Notes: a model not told the origin generated them from the letters alone. A stretch of DNA of 64,000 nucleotides from Muribaculaceae bacterium (GCA_017396945.1 JAFQKI010000016.1:16703-80702); one strand, 5' to 3'. Numbered from the stretch's first letter, positions 17,970-27,172 are shown. Numbers and translations: made by a program.

Positions 17970-19256
17970 ATGAGTAACAAAGAACGCATCGTTGTTATTG
18001 GCGGCGGTTTTGCCGGAATTAACTTTATCAAAAAGTTAGACAAAAAACGTTTTGATGTATTACTGGTTGACAAGAACAACTACCACAGTTTCCCCCCCTT
18101 GTTTTACCAAATCGCCTCATCGGGTCTCGACCCTGGAAGCATATCATTCCCATTCCGTCGAGAGATGCGCAAAGGAAGCGTCAAAGGTGCTCGCTACAAT
18201 ATGGGCGATGTCAAAACGATTGACGTTGCCAATAAAACCATAACTACCCAATTTGAGACCATTGAGTATGACAAATTGGTAATCGCCGCAGGGACCACAA
18301 ACAATTTCTTCGGCATGACCGACCTATACAAACGTGTGTTCACACTCAAAAGCACACCTGAAGCGATACGTTGTCGCAACGAAATTCTCGACCGCTTGGA
18401 ACGCGCAAGCCTTTGTAAAGACGAAAAGCAACGACGTCGCATATTGAGTTTTGTCGTAATCGGGGGCGGACCTACAGGCGTTGAAATCGCCGGTGCGATT
18501 GGTGAAATGAAACGCTACATCTTACATCGCGAATACCCCAACATCACCACCGACGATCTCAACATCACACTCATTGAAGGAACCGACCGATTGTTGCGCA
18601 CAATGAGCGAAACAGCGTCGCGCGAAGCACTTGAATACCTCGGTCACCTGATGGTTAATGTCAAGTTGCAAAAGACAATGAAATCATACGAGAACAATGT
18701 TGTGACATTTGCCGATGGCGAGCAACTTTACTCTGAGATGGTGATATGGACCGCCGGCGTGACAGGAGAGCCAATGGAGATTATCGGCACCGACTTCCAA
18801 CGTGGACCCGGCAACCGCTTCATTGTTGACGAATACAACCGAGTAAAAGGGTTGAACGAGGTCTATGCATTAGGCGACATCTCTTTAATGATGTGTGACG
18901 CATACCCCAAAGGGCATCCGCAACTTGCTCAAGTCGCTATACAGCAAGCCAAGCTATTGGCAAAACACTTAAATAAAAACGAATTTAAAACCACGTTTAA
19001 ATATGTCGATAAAGGATCAATGGCAACCGTAGGCCGCAATCGCGCCGTCGCCGACTTGAAGCATATCCACCTGTATGGACGTCCGGCGTGGTTGACATGG
19101 ATGTTTGTCCACTTGATTTCAATTCTTGGAATGCGCAACAAAATATCGGTACTGATGAATTGGATATGGGCTTACTGCACTTACAGCACTTCATTGCGCT
19201 TGCTCATCCATTCCAACAAATACCCATTGCGTTCTCGTTGGGGCGAGAAAGAGTAA
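17970..19256 (+). CDS. ndh: Type II NADH:quinone oxidoreductase (NDH-2-like)
   Basis: 428 residues. It has two Rossmann dinucleotide motifs: GGGFAG (11-16, for FAD) and VVIGGGPTGVEIAG (for NADH). NNYHSFPPLFYQIASSGLDP after the first motif is typical of NDH-2, and ALGDI and GHPQLAQVAIQQAK follow. The C-terminal region WMFVHLISILGMRNKISVLM looks like the membrane-associating segment. It transfers electrons from NADH to menaquinone without pumping protons. It is transcribed separately or weakly coupled to the ABC-F gene (65 nt gap, no clear promoter). It converges on the methyltransferase gene, with 13 nt between stops and no evident terminator. Confidence 0.88.
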   Translation: MSNKERIVVIGGGFAGINFIKKLDKKRFDVLLVDKNNYHSFPPLFYQIASSGLDPGSISFPFRREMRKGSVKGARYNMGDVKTIDVANKTITTQFETIEYDKLVIAAGTTNNFFGMTDLYKRVFTLKSTPEAIRCRNEILDRLERASLCKDEKQRRRILSFVVIGGGPTGVEIAGAIGEMKRYILHREYPNITTDDLNITLIEGTDRLLRTMSETASREALEYLGHLMVNVKLQKTMKSYENNVVTFADGEQLYSEMVIWTAGVTGEPMEIIGTDFQRGPGNRFIVDEYNRVKGLNEVYALGDISLMMCDAYPKGHPQLAQVAIQQAKLLAKHLNKNEFKTTFKYVDKGSMATVGRNRAVADLKHIHLYGRPAWLTWMFVHLISILGMRNKISVLMNWIWAYCTYSTSLRLLIHSNKYPLRSRWGEKE

Positions 19257-19269
19257 AATCTGAAAGTAA

Positions 19270-20001
19270 TTATAAATTTTTACACGACAGGCGGGCAAGA
19301 TAATCATAATGCTCGCCTTTCTTTATTAATTCTGCCACGAAGCCACACGCCTCGGCATGATAAGCGAGCGTTTCAAAATCAACATAAAGCCAATCAAAAC
19401 TATCTCCTTTTATGTTTTTATATTGCATTGCATAGTCAACCTCTCCATAATAATCTCCGGCAAGGTCTATATCGGCACTCCCTTCTTCATCCTCAAAAAG
19501 ATATATCAAATCACTTGAATCCAACAAAACTTGTCCTCCCTTGGCAAGCAGAATCTTCAAGCGAGCAAAAAATTTGGGCATATTGTCTATTTTTCCAATA
19601 ATACCTGAGCCGTTCATCAACATCAGTATTGTATCAAATTGCTCTCTTAAATCATCAGTGAAAAAATCCGCCAATCTGACATCAGCTACACCTTGGTGTT
19701 TCATCGTCTCCACCGACAATGGCGAAATATCTATTGCGCAAACATCCACGCCCCTATCTTGCAACGCCAATGAGTGACACCCGGCTCCGGCTCCTACATC
19801 GAGACATCGTCCACGTGATAACTCCAACGCCACCCGCTCAATCTCTGACATTTCTTCAAACACTCTAAAAAGATGTTCCACCGGGATTTCATCCTCATCA
19901 AACATTGATGACATCACCCTCAACCTGCCGGCAACACCATTTTTATAGAAATCGGCAATCGCCGCACCCATAGGGTCTTTTCTCTTTTCAAGTACACCCA
20001 T
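19270..20001 (-). CDS. Class I SAM-dependent methyltransferase
   Basis: 243 residues from ATG 20001, which lies 4 nt after the rfbC stop. A GTG at 20025 in the same frame would overlap rfbC and is less likely. Motif I is CLDVGAGAGCHSLALQDRGV, followed by the acidic loop CAIDISPLSVETM and the motif II/III region FDTILMLMNGSGIIGK. The fold is clear but the substrate is not. The rfbC context could suggest a sugar or small-molecule substrate, though this is only inference. The gene ends 13 nt from the converging ndh. Confidence 0.8.
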   Translation of the reverse strand: MGVLEKRKDPMGAAIADFYKNGVAGRLRVMSSMFDEDEIPVEHLFRVFEEMSEIERVALELSRGRCLDVGAGAGCHSLALQDRGVDVCAIDISPLSVETMKHQGVADVRLADFFTDDLREQFDTILMLMNGSGIIGKIDNMPKFFARLKILLAKGGQVLLDSSDLIYLFEDEEGSADIDLAGDYYGEVDYAMQYKNIKGDSFDWLYVDFETLAYHAEACGFVAELIKKGEHYDYLARLSCKNL

Positions 20002-20005
20002 AACA

Positions 20006-20551
20006 CTAAAATGGTGTAATTTCACTTAACGACAATCCTTTGAGGTCTTTTTCCGATAATAGCAATTCATCTTTGGGTAAACGCCAATCAATGGCAAGCG
20101 TCGGATCATCAAAACGCAATGTAGCCTCGGCTTGTGGAGCATACACATTATCTACCTTATATTGAAATTGAGCAGTCTCGCTCAATACCACAAAGCCATG
20201 AGCCATGCCGCGAGGCATATACAATTGGCGACAATTCTCCTGACTTAACTCCACAGCAACGTGTTGCCCATAAGTTGGCGAGTCGCCTCGCAAATCAACA
20301 ACCACATCAAGAACCATACCTTGTGACACTCTGACGAGCTTGGCTTGTGACCACTCCCCTTTTTGGAAATGCAACCCACGCAACACACCTCGTGTTGACA
20401 TCGATTCATTATCCTGCACAAAATCAACCACGCCGATATGCGATTCAAACTCCTCGCGCTTGAAACTTTCCATAAAATACCCTCGAGCATCGCCAAATCG
20501 TCGTGGCTCGATAATCCACACACCTTTTATTTTTTGTTCTGTAAATCTCAT
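20006..20551 (-). CDS. rfbC: dTDP-4-dehydrorhamnose 3,5-epimerase
   Basis: 181 residues, the usual RmlC length. The cupin enzyme converts dTDP-4-keto-6-deoxyglucose to dTDP-4-keto-L-rhamnose on the way to dTDP-rhamnose for surface polysaccharide. Visible family blocks are FTEQKIKGVWIIEPRRFGDA, GYFMESFKREEF, the catalytic-histidine region RGVLRGLHFQKGEWSQAKLV, and MPRGMAHGFVVLSETAQFQY. rmlA, rmlB and rmlD are not nearby. It is co-transcribed with the downstream methyltransferase. Confidence 0.96.
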   Translation of the reverse strand: MRFTEQKIKGVWIIEPRRFGDARGYFMESFKREEFESHIGVVDFVQDNESMSTRGVLRGLHFQKGEWSQAKLVRVSQGMVLDVVVDLRGDSPTYGQHVAVELSQENCRQLYMPRGMAHGFVVLSETAQFQYKVDNVYAPQAEATLRFDDPTLAIDWRLPKDELLLSEKDLKGLSLSEITPF

Positions 20552-20573
20552 TGCTTATTTTTCTAACCGACTG

Positions 20574-20606
20574 CAAAAATAGTAATTATTTTCTTATAAC
20601 GGCAAA
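20574..20606 (-). promoter_or_regulatory. Promoter of rfbC
   Basis: On the minus strand, TATTTTTG (20581 to 20574) with TTTG (20606 to 20603) 21 nt upstream. The TTTG lies in the 3' arm of the hairpin that follows the lipoprotein gene. Confidence 0.68.
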
Positions 20607-20642
20607 CTCCGCATAGTCAATAATTTCATACCATGCGGAGTT
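20605..20642 (-). terminator. Hairpin after the YfaP-like lipoprotein gene
   Basis: Perfect 10-bp inverted repeat, aactccgcat (20605-20614) and atgcggagtt (20633-20642), with an 18-nt loop. It lies 25 nt past the lipoprotein stop. The downstream tract is only weakly T-rich, so termination is plausible rather than certain. Confidence 0.5.
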
Positions 20643-20667
20643 TTAACCTAAAATTTTAATCTGTATC

Positions 20668-21996
20668 TTATTTAAGTTGTGTATTACTCAAATTTTTTAT
20701 TTCAAGAATTATACAACCATCACCGGCACGAGACTCGATTATTGTTCCATCGGGGAGAGACATTACACCAACCGATTTTGTCTCATCTTCCATCAAATTC
20801 AAGTCATAAACCTTAGCCCTACCTTTATACATGATTGACACTTTACACATACCCTCCTCTGTCAATCCATTATAGGTTGAGTGTCCATAGTGGTCAATAT
20901 ATATTTCATATACACCCTCAGCCGGATTTTCCCAATAGATATTTTCAGTTGACCCACTACCACCGGCTCGATTGTCAACATCTAAGAAACCATCGCTACT
21001 ATATGAGTTTTTATGATTGTAGTAAATATGTTCGCCACTGGGTTCAACCGCGTGTAAATCCACATCGGCATAAAAATCCCAAGTCAATGTTGCTTTCAAA
21101 TCGCCATAACCACTATTTAGAGTCCCAACCGCCAAATCTTCACTATCATTATAGCTATTATCCATCCATTCAAAAATCGTAGTCCAAGCAAATTCACAAA
21201 ATTCTGACCAAGTATCATAGTTTTTGAACAATAACAACACTGCCGACCAAGTGACTCCAGCTCCTGTTTTTCCGCTATTCTCTGCAAACCAAACAATTTC
21301 CTCTACAACCAAATCAACATATTCATTAATAGCAGGAGACATAGCATCAAGCCCCAAATCAATCATCCATTCTTTCACTTTCTTTTTTATTTCATCTTCA
21401 GTCGCATTAGTAATAGCAGCTCCTGTAACCCCACCATAACCTATAACGCCGTCAACAACAACTTCATAGGTTTGTAATAACTCCGATAACTTAAGCAAAT
21501 AATCGTCTATGGTTAAAATAATATCGTTTCGTGAAGCATTATTATAGATTGTCGGCACCAAAAATTCGTTCCAACTAATTCCGGCGTCATATTCTTTAAT
21601 CACATACATTTCATCACCCAATACAAACGCTACATCTACAAACGATCCATTGTAATTAGAAAAAGCAACAACCAACGAGTCTGAACCCATGCTGCGAAGC
21701 AATCCGTTATCATCAAATTGGAATGTTGTAATCTCCTCGGTTAACGCATTATAGCTATTTATACTATTTGTTACTCCAACAGAGTCTATATCAATCATTG
21801 AGATAACATCTGACTCAGGAGGCAATATCGAAATCTCATATTTTGATTCTCCTGAGAAGTCATAAGCTACCACAGGATTTTCGGGTTCCACCTCCGGCTC
21901 ATCATTCTTTTCAAACAAATCGCAAGACACAACACTTGCGCTCATTAACATTACTGTCGCTAATGCGATAACATTTTTAATGTAACTTTTTTTCAT
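20668..21996 (-). CDS. Predicted lipoprotein with C-terminal YfaP/DUF2135-like domain
   Basis: 442 residues. The signal peptide ends in a lipobox (SVVSC, Cys at about residue 26), followed by the acidic DLFEKNDEPEVEPENP stretch, so it is probably an outer-membrane or surface lipoprotein. The middle (about 50-290) shows no motif I recognise. Between about residues 305 and 385 the pattern LTWDFYADVDLHAVEPSGEH, LDVDNRAGGSGSTENIYWE and YEIYIDHYG matches the YfaP-type beta-sandwich (DUF2135) fold. Function is unknown. It has its own promoter and stands alone in the minus-strand block. Confidence 0.7.
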   Translation of the reverse strand: MKKSYIKNVIALATVMLMSASVVSCDLFEKNDEPEVEPENPVVAYDFSGESKYEISILPPESDVISMIDIDSVGVTNSINSYNALTEEITTFQFDDNGLLRSMGSDSLVVAFSNYNGSFVDVAFVLGDEMYVIKEYDAGISWNEFLVPTIYNNASRNDIILTIDDYLLKLSELLQTYEVVVDGVIGYGGVTGAAITNATEDEIKKKVKEWMIDLGLDAMSPAINEYVDLVVEEIVWFAENSGKTGAGVTWSAVLLLFKNYDTWSEFCEFAWTTIFEWMDNSYNDSEDLAVGTLNSGYGDLKATLTWDFYADVDLHAVEPSGEHIYYNHKNSYSSDGFLDVDNRAGGSGSTENIYWENPAEGVYEIYIDHYGHSTYNGLTEEGMCKVSIMYKGRAKVYDLNLMEDETKSVGVMSLPDGTIIESRAGDGCIILEIKNLSNTQLK

Positions 21997-22040
21997 TTTG
22001 ATTTTATTATTTGATTATTAATTTTGTTTTGTTTACACCG

Positions 22041-22073
22041 CAAAGTTACATGATGAAAATACCTAAAATCAAA
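22041..22073 (-). promoter_or_regulatory. Promoter of the YfaP-like lipoprotein gene
   Basis: TAACTTTG (22048 to 22041, minus strand) with TTTG (22073 to 22070) 21 nt upstream. Confidence 0.68.
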
Positions 22074-22200
22074 CTTGGCAAAGCATATCATTTGAAACCC
22101 CATGGGTTTATTGACGAGACCTATGTATTTTCTGACGAGCCACTTTTTTTACGGATTTTTGCAACAAAACAGAGAATAGCAACAAGAAATTTGGCAGTAT

Positions 22201-22233
22201 TTTGGGCAATTTGATAGATATTTGTTATCTTTG
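22201..22233 (+). promoter_or_regulatory. Promoter of asd
   Basis: TTTG at 22201-22204 and TATCTTTG at 22226-22233, 21 nt apart. The box overlaps the longest possible reading frame and supports the internal ATG at 22259, 25 nt downstream. Confidence 0.72.
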
Positions 22234-22258
22234 CGCTCAAATTTTAAGAAAAAAGAAA

Positions 22259-23266
22259 ATGAAAGTAGCTATTGTTGGCGCAAGTGGTGCCGTAGGACAA
22301 GAATTCTTGCGCGTTCTCGAAGAACAAAACTTCCCCCTTGATGAACTTCTATTATTTGGTTCAAGCCGTAGTACCGGACGTAAATACACGTTCCGCGGCA
22401 AAGAGATTACCGTAAAAGAACTTCAACACAACGATGATTTCAAAGGTGTTGACATCGCCTTTACATCGGCTGGAGCCGGGACTTCTAAAGAATTTGCCGA
22501 AACCATTACCAAGCATGGCGCAATCATGATTGACAACTCAAGCGCATTCCGCATGGATGAAGACGTACCCTTGGTTGTTCCCGAAGTTAATGGCGAAGAC
22601 GCGTTCAACACTCCACGCAACATTATTGCCAATCCCAACTGTACAACCATTCAAATGGTTGTCGCACTCAAACCGCTCAACGACATTTCGCCCATCAAGC
22701 GTGTTCACGTTGCCACTTATCAAGCGGCAAGCGGAGCGGGAGCGGCGGCAATGGATGAGTTGGTAAAACAATACGCTCAACTACAAAACGGAGAAAAACC
22801 AACAGTAGAAAAATTTGCATACCAACTCGCCTATAACGTAATCCCTCATGTAGATGTGTTCCTTGACAACGGATACACCAAAGAGGAGATGAAGATGTAT
22901 CACGAGACAAAAAAAATCATGCATTGCCCCGACTTGGATGTAAGCGCAACATGCGTACGCGTACCGGTAATGCGAGCCCACTCCGAAGCCATTTGGGTCG
23001 AGACCGAAGCTCCCATCTCGGTAGAGCAAGCTCGCGAAGCATTTGAGAAAGGTGAAGGGCTTGTTGTTGTCGATGACACCGCCAACAAGAGATACCCCAT
23101 GCCTTTGGAAATCGCCAACCAAGACCCTGTGTATGTAGGTCGCATACGCAAAGACATCACCAACGAACGAGGATTATCGTTCTGGATTGTTGGTGACCAA
23201 ATCAAGAAAGGTGCCGCACTTAACGCAGTACAAATCGCACAATACATGATTGCCCACAAAAAATAA
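22259..23266 (+). CDS. asd: Aspartate-semialdehyde dehydrogenase
   Basis: 335 residues from ATG 22259. The enzyme reduces aspartyl phosphate to aspartate semialdehyde, the branch point to lysine/diaminopimelate, threonine and methionine. NADP-binding GASGAVG is at residues 7-13 and the catalytic cysteine is C128 in NPNCTT. The later block [15 protein letters not shown] is also conserved. The in-frame extension to 22202 carries the promoter and was rejected. A strong terminator follows. Confidence 0.95.
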   Translation: MKVAIVGASGAVGQEFLRVLEEQNFPLDELLLFGSSRSTGRKYTFRGKEITVKELQHNDDFKGVDIAFTSAGAGTSKEFAETITKHGAIMIDNSSAFRMDEDVPLVVPEVNGEDAFNTPRNIIANPNCTTIQMVVALKPLNDISPIKRVHVATYQAASGAGAAAMDELVKQYAQLQNGEKPTVEKFAYQLAYNVIPHVDVFLDNGYTKEEMKMYHETKKIMHCPDLDVSATCVRVPVMRAHSEAIWVETEAPISVEQAREAFEKGEGLVVVDDTANKRYPMPLEIANQDPVYVGRIRKDITNERGLSFWIVGDQIKKGAALNAVQIAQYMIAHKK

Positions 23267-23290
23267 TCTAAAAACATATATAACCTTTCT

Positions 23291-23328
23291 ACGAGAGCAA
23301 GCACCGAAACTTGCTCTCGTTTTTTTTA
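23291..23328 (+). terminator. Intrinsic terminator after asd
   Basis: Perfect 11-bp stem acgagagcaag / cttgctctcgt (23291-23301 and 23310-23320) with an 8-nt loop, followed by a run of T. Confidence 0.92.
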
Positions 23329-23343
23329 TTGCAAACAAATTGT

Positions 23344-23351
23344 TAACTTTG
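23344..23351 (+). promoter_or_regulatory. -7 element upstream of the antiporter gene
   Basis: TAACTTTG, 31 nt before the ATG and immediately after the asd terminator. No good TTTG at the expected distance was found. Confidence 0.55.
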
Positions 23352-23382
23352 CAATACAATCTTAAATACGACAAACTACACC

Positions 23383-25572
23383 ATGGCAATAACATTAGCA
23401 ATAACCCCTTTTGTCACAAATCCGGTACTGATATTCTTTATCGTGCTGATGATTATATTGCTCACGCCGTTGGTATTGAATAAACTGAAAATCCCCCACA
23501 TCATAGGGATGATTGTCGCAGGCGTAGTTATCGGTCCCTATGGGCTTAACATCCTTGCTCGCGACATGAGTTTTGAACTGTTTGGACAAGTCGGACTATT
23601 ATATCTCATGTTCTTGGCAGGCATTGAGATTGATATGTATCATCTGAAACTCAATCTTAAACGCGGACTCATATTCGGATTGTTGACATTTTTATTCCCG
23701 ATGATAATAGGCACAGTAGCAAGTGTCTATCTGCTTCATCTCGATTGGGTAACATCGGTATTATTGGCATCAATGTATGCCTCACACACATTAATCGCCT
23801 ATCCTGTTGTAGCACGTTTTGGAGTAACCAAAAATCCGGCGGTAATGATTGCCATAGTCGGGACTATCATAGCCGTTATCGGAGCATTATTGGTTCTTGC
23901 CGCTGCCATAAACGTCCACCACACCGGCACATTTAGCGTGATTGATTTATTGAAACTACTTGGTGAACTTGCAATTTATTGCATCGTCATCATTTATACC
24001 TTTCCTCGCATCACACGATGGTTTTTCAAGAACTTCCACGACAGAGTCTCACAATATGTCTATATAATGGCAATGGTGTTTCTCGCGGCATGGTTTGCCC
24101 AAGTTATCGGATTGGAAGCGGTACTCGGGGCATTCTTTGCCGGATTGGTACTTAATCGTTATGTGCCTAACGCATCATCATTGATGGCACACATCGAGTT
24201 TATCGGCAATGCGATATTTATACCCTACTTCTTGCTTGGGGTTGGAATGATGATTAATGTGAAGGTCATCACAAATCTCGATACCATAATAATAGCCTTA
24301 AATATGATTGTCGTAGCAATCGTGAGCAAATGGATTGCGGCATGGATTGCACAAAAAATCTATGGAATGGACGGAGCCGAGCGCAAAATGATGTTTGGGC
24401 TCTCAACTGCACACACAGCCGTGGCACTTGCCGTAGTAACCATAGGTTACTACATGATTATGCCCGACGGACATCGCATGATGGACGAGACAATGCTCAA
24501 TGGCACTGTTTTAATGATACTTGTGACTTGCGCAATCGCTCCGATATTTACCACTCAAGCTGCGGCGAAAATAAAAATCAAGATGCTTGCCGAGGAGAAC
24601 GAGGAGGATGACAAACCCAAGCAACGCGTTACAAACACTCTCATTCCTGTAGCCAATCCTGTTACCACCCAATCACTTGTGGAAATGGCTCTGATGATGC
24701 GAGGCTCCAATGAAGAGGGAAGCATGTATGCACTTCACGTAAGAAACGACAATTCTCCAAAATCGAGAGCGATGGGGCGTAGTTCGCTCAATCTTGTTCA
24801 AAAAACCACGGCAGAATCCAACTTTGAGATTACTCCGCTTGAACGCTATGACCTCAACACCGTTACCGGCATTCTAAATACCGTTGAAGAACGAGACATA
24901 AATGAACTCATCATAGGTCTCCACCGCAAAGCCAACGTGATTGATAGCTTCTTGGGGTCGAAAATAGAGCATATACTTAAATCAACCAACAAATTGGTTA
25001 TTATCTCACGCTGTTTCATACCACTCAACACCGTTACTCGAATTGTTGTATCTGTACCACCCAAAGCCCAATATGAAACAGGGTTCAGCAACTGGGTCGC
25101 CAATCTTGGCAACTTGGCTCATCAAATCGGCTGTCGCATTATATTCTGCTGTCAACACGAGATACAACCGCTCATCCGAGGCGTTCTACACCGCAACCGT
25201 CTGAGAGTGCGCCATGAGTTCCGCGACGTGGAGCAATGGGACGACTTCATGCTGCTTGCCAACCGCATTCTTGACGATGACTTGTTTGTGGTAGTGAGCG
25301 CACGTGTGTCATCGGTATCTTACAACGACGACATGGTTGAGCAACCAATGTTTTTGCAAAAACATTTCTCTCGCAACAACCTTGTATTGATTTATCCTGA
25401 GCAGTTTGGCGAAGAAGTTTCTTTGACTACATTTGCCGACCCATTATCACAAAAAATGGCGAACTCGCCATCAGGACTTTGGCTACGAGTTCATAATTGG
25501 TATCGCCAAGCCATTCAACTGAAAAAACGCGTCACACAACGCAACCGCCGCATCAAAAAGATTGATTTATAA
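23383..25572 (+). CDS. Cation:proton antiporter (CPA2/Kef-like) with cytoplasmic C-terminal domain
   Basis: 729 residues. Residues 1-410 hold about twelve hydrophobic segments with the Na+/H+ exchanger pattern: IPHIIGMIVAGVVIGPYGLN, LYLMFLAGIEIDMY and VLGAFFAGLVLNRYVP. The rest, beginning near ENEEDDKPKQRV, is soluble; it contains two regions resembling universal-stress-protein halves (VANPVTTQSLVEMALMMRGS and IVVSVPPKAQYETGF). It is expected to exchange monovalent cations for protons at the inner membrane; the ion is not predictable. It forms a pair with the small membrane gene 12 nt downstream. Confidence 0.85.
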   Translation: MAITLAITPFVTNPVLIFFIVLMIILLTPLVLNKLKIPHIIGMIVAGVVIGPYGLNILARDMSFELFGQVGLLYLMFLAGIEIDMYHLKLNLKRGLIFGLLTFLFPMIIGTVASVYLLHLDWVTSVLLASMYASHTLIAYPVVARFGVTKNPAVMIAIVGTIIAVIGALLVLAAAINVHHTGTFSVIDLLKLLGELAIYCIVIIYTFPRITRWFFKNFHDRVSQYVYIMAMVFLAAWFAQVIGLEAVLGAFFAGLVLNRYVPNASSLMAHIEFIGNAIFIPYFLLGVGMMINVKVITNLDTIIIALNMIVVAIVSKWIAAWIAQKIYGMDGAERKMMFGLSTAHTAVALAVVTIGYYMIMPDGHRMMDETMLNGTVLMILVTCAIAPIFTTQAAAKIKIKMLAEENEEDDKPKQRVTNTLIPVANPVTTQSLVEMALMMRGSNEEGSMYALHVRNDNSPKSRAMGRSSLNLVQKTTAESNFEITPLERYDLNTVTGILNTVEERDINELIIGLHRKANVIDSFLGSKIEHILKSTNKLVIISRCFIPLNTVTRIVVSVPPKAQYETGFSNWVANLGNLAHQIGCRIIFCCQHEIQPLIRGVLHRNRLRVRHEFRDVEQWDDFMLLANRILDDDLFVVVSARVSSVSYNDDMVEQPMFLQKHFSRNNLVLIYPEQFGEEVSLTTFADPLSQKMANSPSGLWLRVHNWYRQAIQLKKRVTQRNRRIKKIDL

Positions 25573-25584
25573 TTATCCGATAAT

Positions 25585-25791
25585 ATGAAATACATACTTT
25601 ACGGAATCATTAGCGCTTTATTGCGTTTTTTTGGTCTTGACCCCGATTTTCGTGACTTTTGGGAAACAATAGGTTATATTCTCATCGCTATTGCGATCAT
25701 TGCAATTGGGATATTCATCCTTTGGCACTTCATCAAGTACATGATTGAACTGTGGAGCATTTTAATCAAAATCTCCAAGAAAGGGAAATAA
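25585..25791 (+). CDS. Small membrane protein, unknown function
   Basis: 68 residues, 12 nt after the antiporter gene. One strong hydrophobic helix (IGYILIAIAIIAIGIFILWHFI) follows an amphipathic start MKYILYGIISALLRFFGLDP, and a basic end KISKKGK suggests a cytoplasmic C-terminus. I recognise no family. Its position suggests a possible accessory subunit of the antiporter, which is inference only. It converges on the GlmU-like gene with 14 nt between stops. Confidence 0.6.
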   Translation: MKYILYGIISALLRFFGLDPDFRDFWETIGYILIAIAIIAIGIFILWHFIKYMIELWSILIKISKKGK

Positions 25792-25805
25792 CCTATCTCA
25801 ATACG

Positions 25806-26984
25806 CTACTTATAGTTGTCGGCGATAGAGTGGATTGATTGAAAGATAGCTATGTCGGCATCGGTCAACTGCACATCACGACGCGCCATCGCACGACGCG
25901 CTATATCAAAGAACTTAGCCAACGGCACATCGGTATATCCGGCCGCACTGCTTTCACTAAACGATGCCACAAAATTGCGGGGGAATCCCGATCCATGTAT
26001 ATTAACCCCTACACCAAGCACTGTCGCGGTGTTGAACATCGTGTTGACTCCCGCCTTTGAATGGTCGCCCATTATCAAACCGCAAAACTGCAAACCGGTG
26101 CGCAAAAACCGGTGCGCCGGATAGTTCCATAATTTGATTTCGGTATAGTCGTTTTTGAGATTTGACGCGACACTGCCACCTCCTATGTTGCACCACTCTC
26201 CTATTACAGCATTACCAAGGAACCCATCATGAGCCTTGTTGCTATAACCTATCATCACAACATTGTTTACCTCGCCACCCACTTTGCAATATGGACCGAG
26301 CGTGGTTGCGCCATATATCTTCGCTCCCATATTTGCGACAGCGTGATCACAGAAGGCAATAGGACCGCGCAAACAACACCCCTCCATCACCTCGGCATTT
26401 TTCCCGATATATATAGGACCTTTTTTTACATTCAAAATCGCACCCTCAACTACAGCCCCTTCTTCAACAAACAACATCGCAGGGTCTCCAATTAACGTAT
26501 TGCTCTCACTGAGCGGTTGGCTCTCACGTCCACTGGTAATGCGATTAAAATCCTCGATAAGCGCGTCATGATTACCCACAAATATATCATAGAGCATATT
26601 TATAGCGCAAGGAGTCTCTGCAATCATCGTTGTAGTTTTAAATTCTTGAGCCAAGAAATTTTTCAACGTGCCGCGATAGGCTATCAAACCCTTTGCCGAA
26701 ACAATCGCGCATCCAACTTCCATTGCGTTAATAACCTCAATCAACTCACCATTAGGACATATATTGCCCGCGATAAATATATTATCTTCTTTATTGATTG
26801 TCGCAGGGTATTTAACACTTAAATAGTCTGTCGCCAAATAAGAATATCTACCCAGGAGCATTGCTTCCCATTTCTCTCGTATGGTTGTAATACCAAATCG
26901 CATATCGGCAACCGGACGTGTAAATGTCATCGGCAAGAGATTTTCTCTCGCCACTTTATCATCAAATAAAATTATATTTCTCAT
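25806..26984 (-). CDS. Alternative GlmU-like sugar nucleotidyltransferase
   Basis: 392 residues. The N-terminal half starts RNIILFDDKVARENLLPMTF followed by TRPVADMRFGITTIREKW, the pattern of the bacteroidetes-type GlmU-like family (putative UDP-GlcNAc diphosphorylase / glucosamine-1-phosphate acetyltransferase). The second half shows left-handed beta-helix hexapeptide repeats (IYIGKNAEVMEGCCLRGPIA, GAKIYGATTLGPYCKVGGEV). Precursor supply for peptidoglycan or lipid A would be the expected role, but the activity of this alternative family is less certain than that of classical GlmU. It is monocistronic with its own promoter. Confidence 0.82.
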   Translation of the reverse strand: MRNIILFDDKVARENLLPMTFTRPVADMRFGITTIREKWEAMLLGRYSYLATDYLSVKYPATINKEDNIFIAGNICPNGELIEVINAMEVGCAIVSAKGLIAYRGTLKNFLAQEFKTTTMIAETPCAINMLYDIFVGNHDALIEDFNRITSGRESQPLSESNTLIGDPAMLFVEEGAVVEGAILNVKKGPIYIGKNAEVMEGCCLRGPIAFCDHAVANMGAKIYGATTLGPYCKVGGEVNNVVMIGYSNKAHDGFLGNAVIGEWCNIGGGSVASNLKNDYTEIKLWNYPAHRFLRTGLQFCGLIMGDHSKAGVNTMFNTATVLGVGVNIHGSGFPRNFVASFSESSAAGYTDVPLAKFFDIARRAMARRDVQLTDADIAIFQSIHSIADNYK

Positions 26985-27005
26985 AAATTCAAAGTTTTAT
27001 AGAGA

Positions 27006-27038
27006 CAAAGATAATGATTTTTTCCTTGCCGTTTTCAA
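27006..27038 (-). promoter_or_regulatory. Promoter of the GlmU-like gene
   Basis: TATCTTTG (27013 to 27006, minus strand) with TTG (27038 to 27036) 22 nt upstream. Confidence 0.62.
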
Positions 27039-27138
27039 TGTAGAGCAGTTTTTAACCAACACAGCCCCCTCCACAAGATTTTTTGACAAAGACTCTACAC
27101 AACGCAACACTATTTATACGATAAAAAATATCTGTATA

Positions 27139-27172
27139 TTTGGCTATTAACAGATAATTTTCATTACCTTTG
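27139..27172 (+). promoter_or_regulatory. Promoter of the beta-helix exoprotein gene
   Basis: TTTG at 27139-27142 and TACCTTTG at 27165-27172, 22 nt apart, about 40 nt before the start codon. Confidence 0.65.

Noticed and set aside
22011-22214. 67-residue plus-strand reading frame between the lipoprotein and asd
   Set aside because: It overlaps both divergent promoters, has no family resemblance and its composition is that of intergenic DNA.
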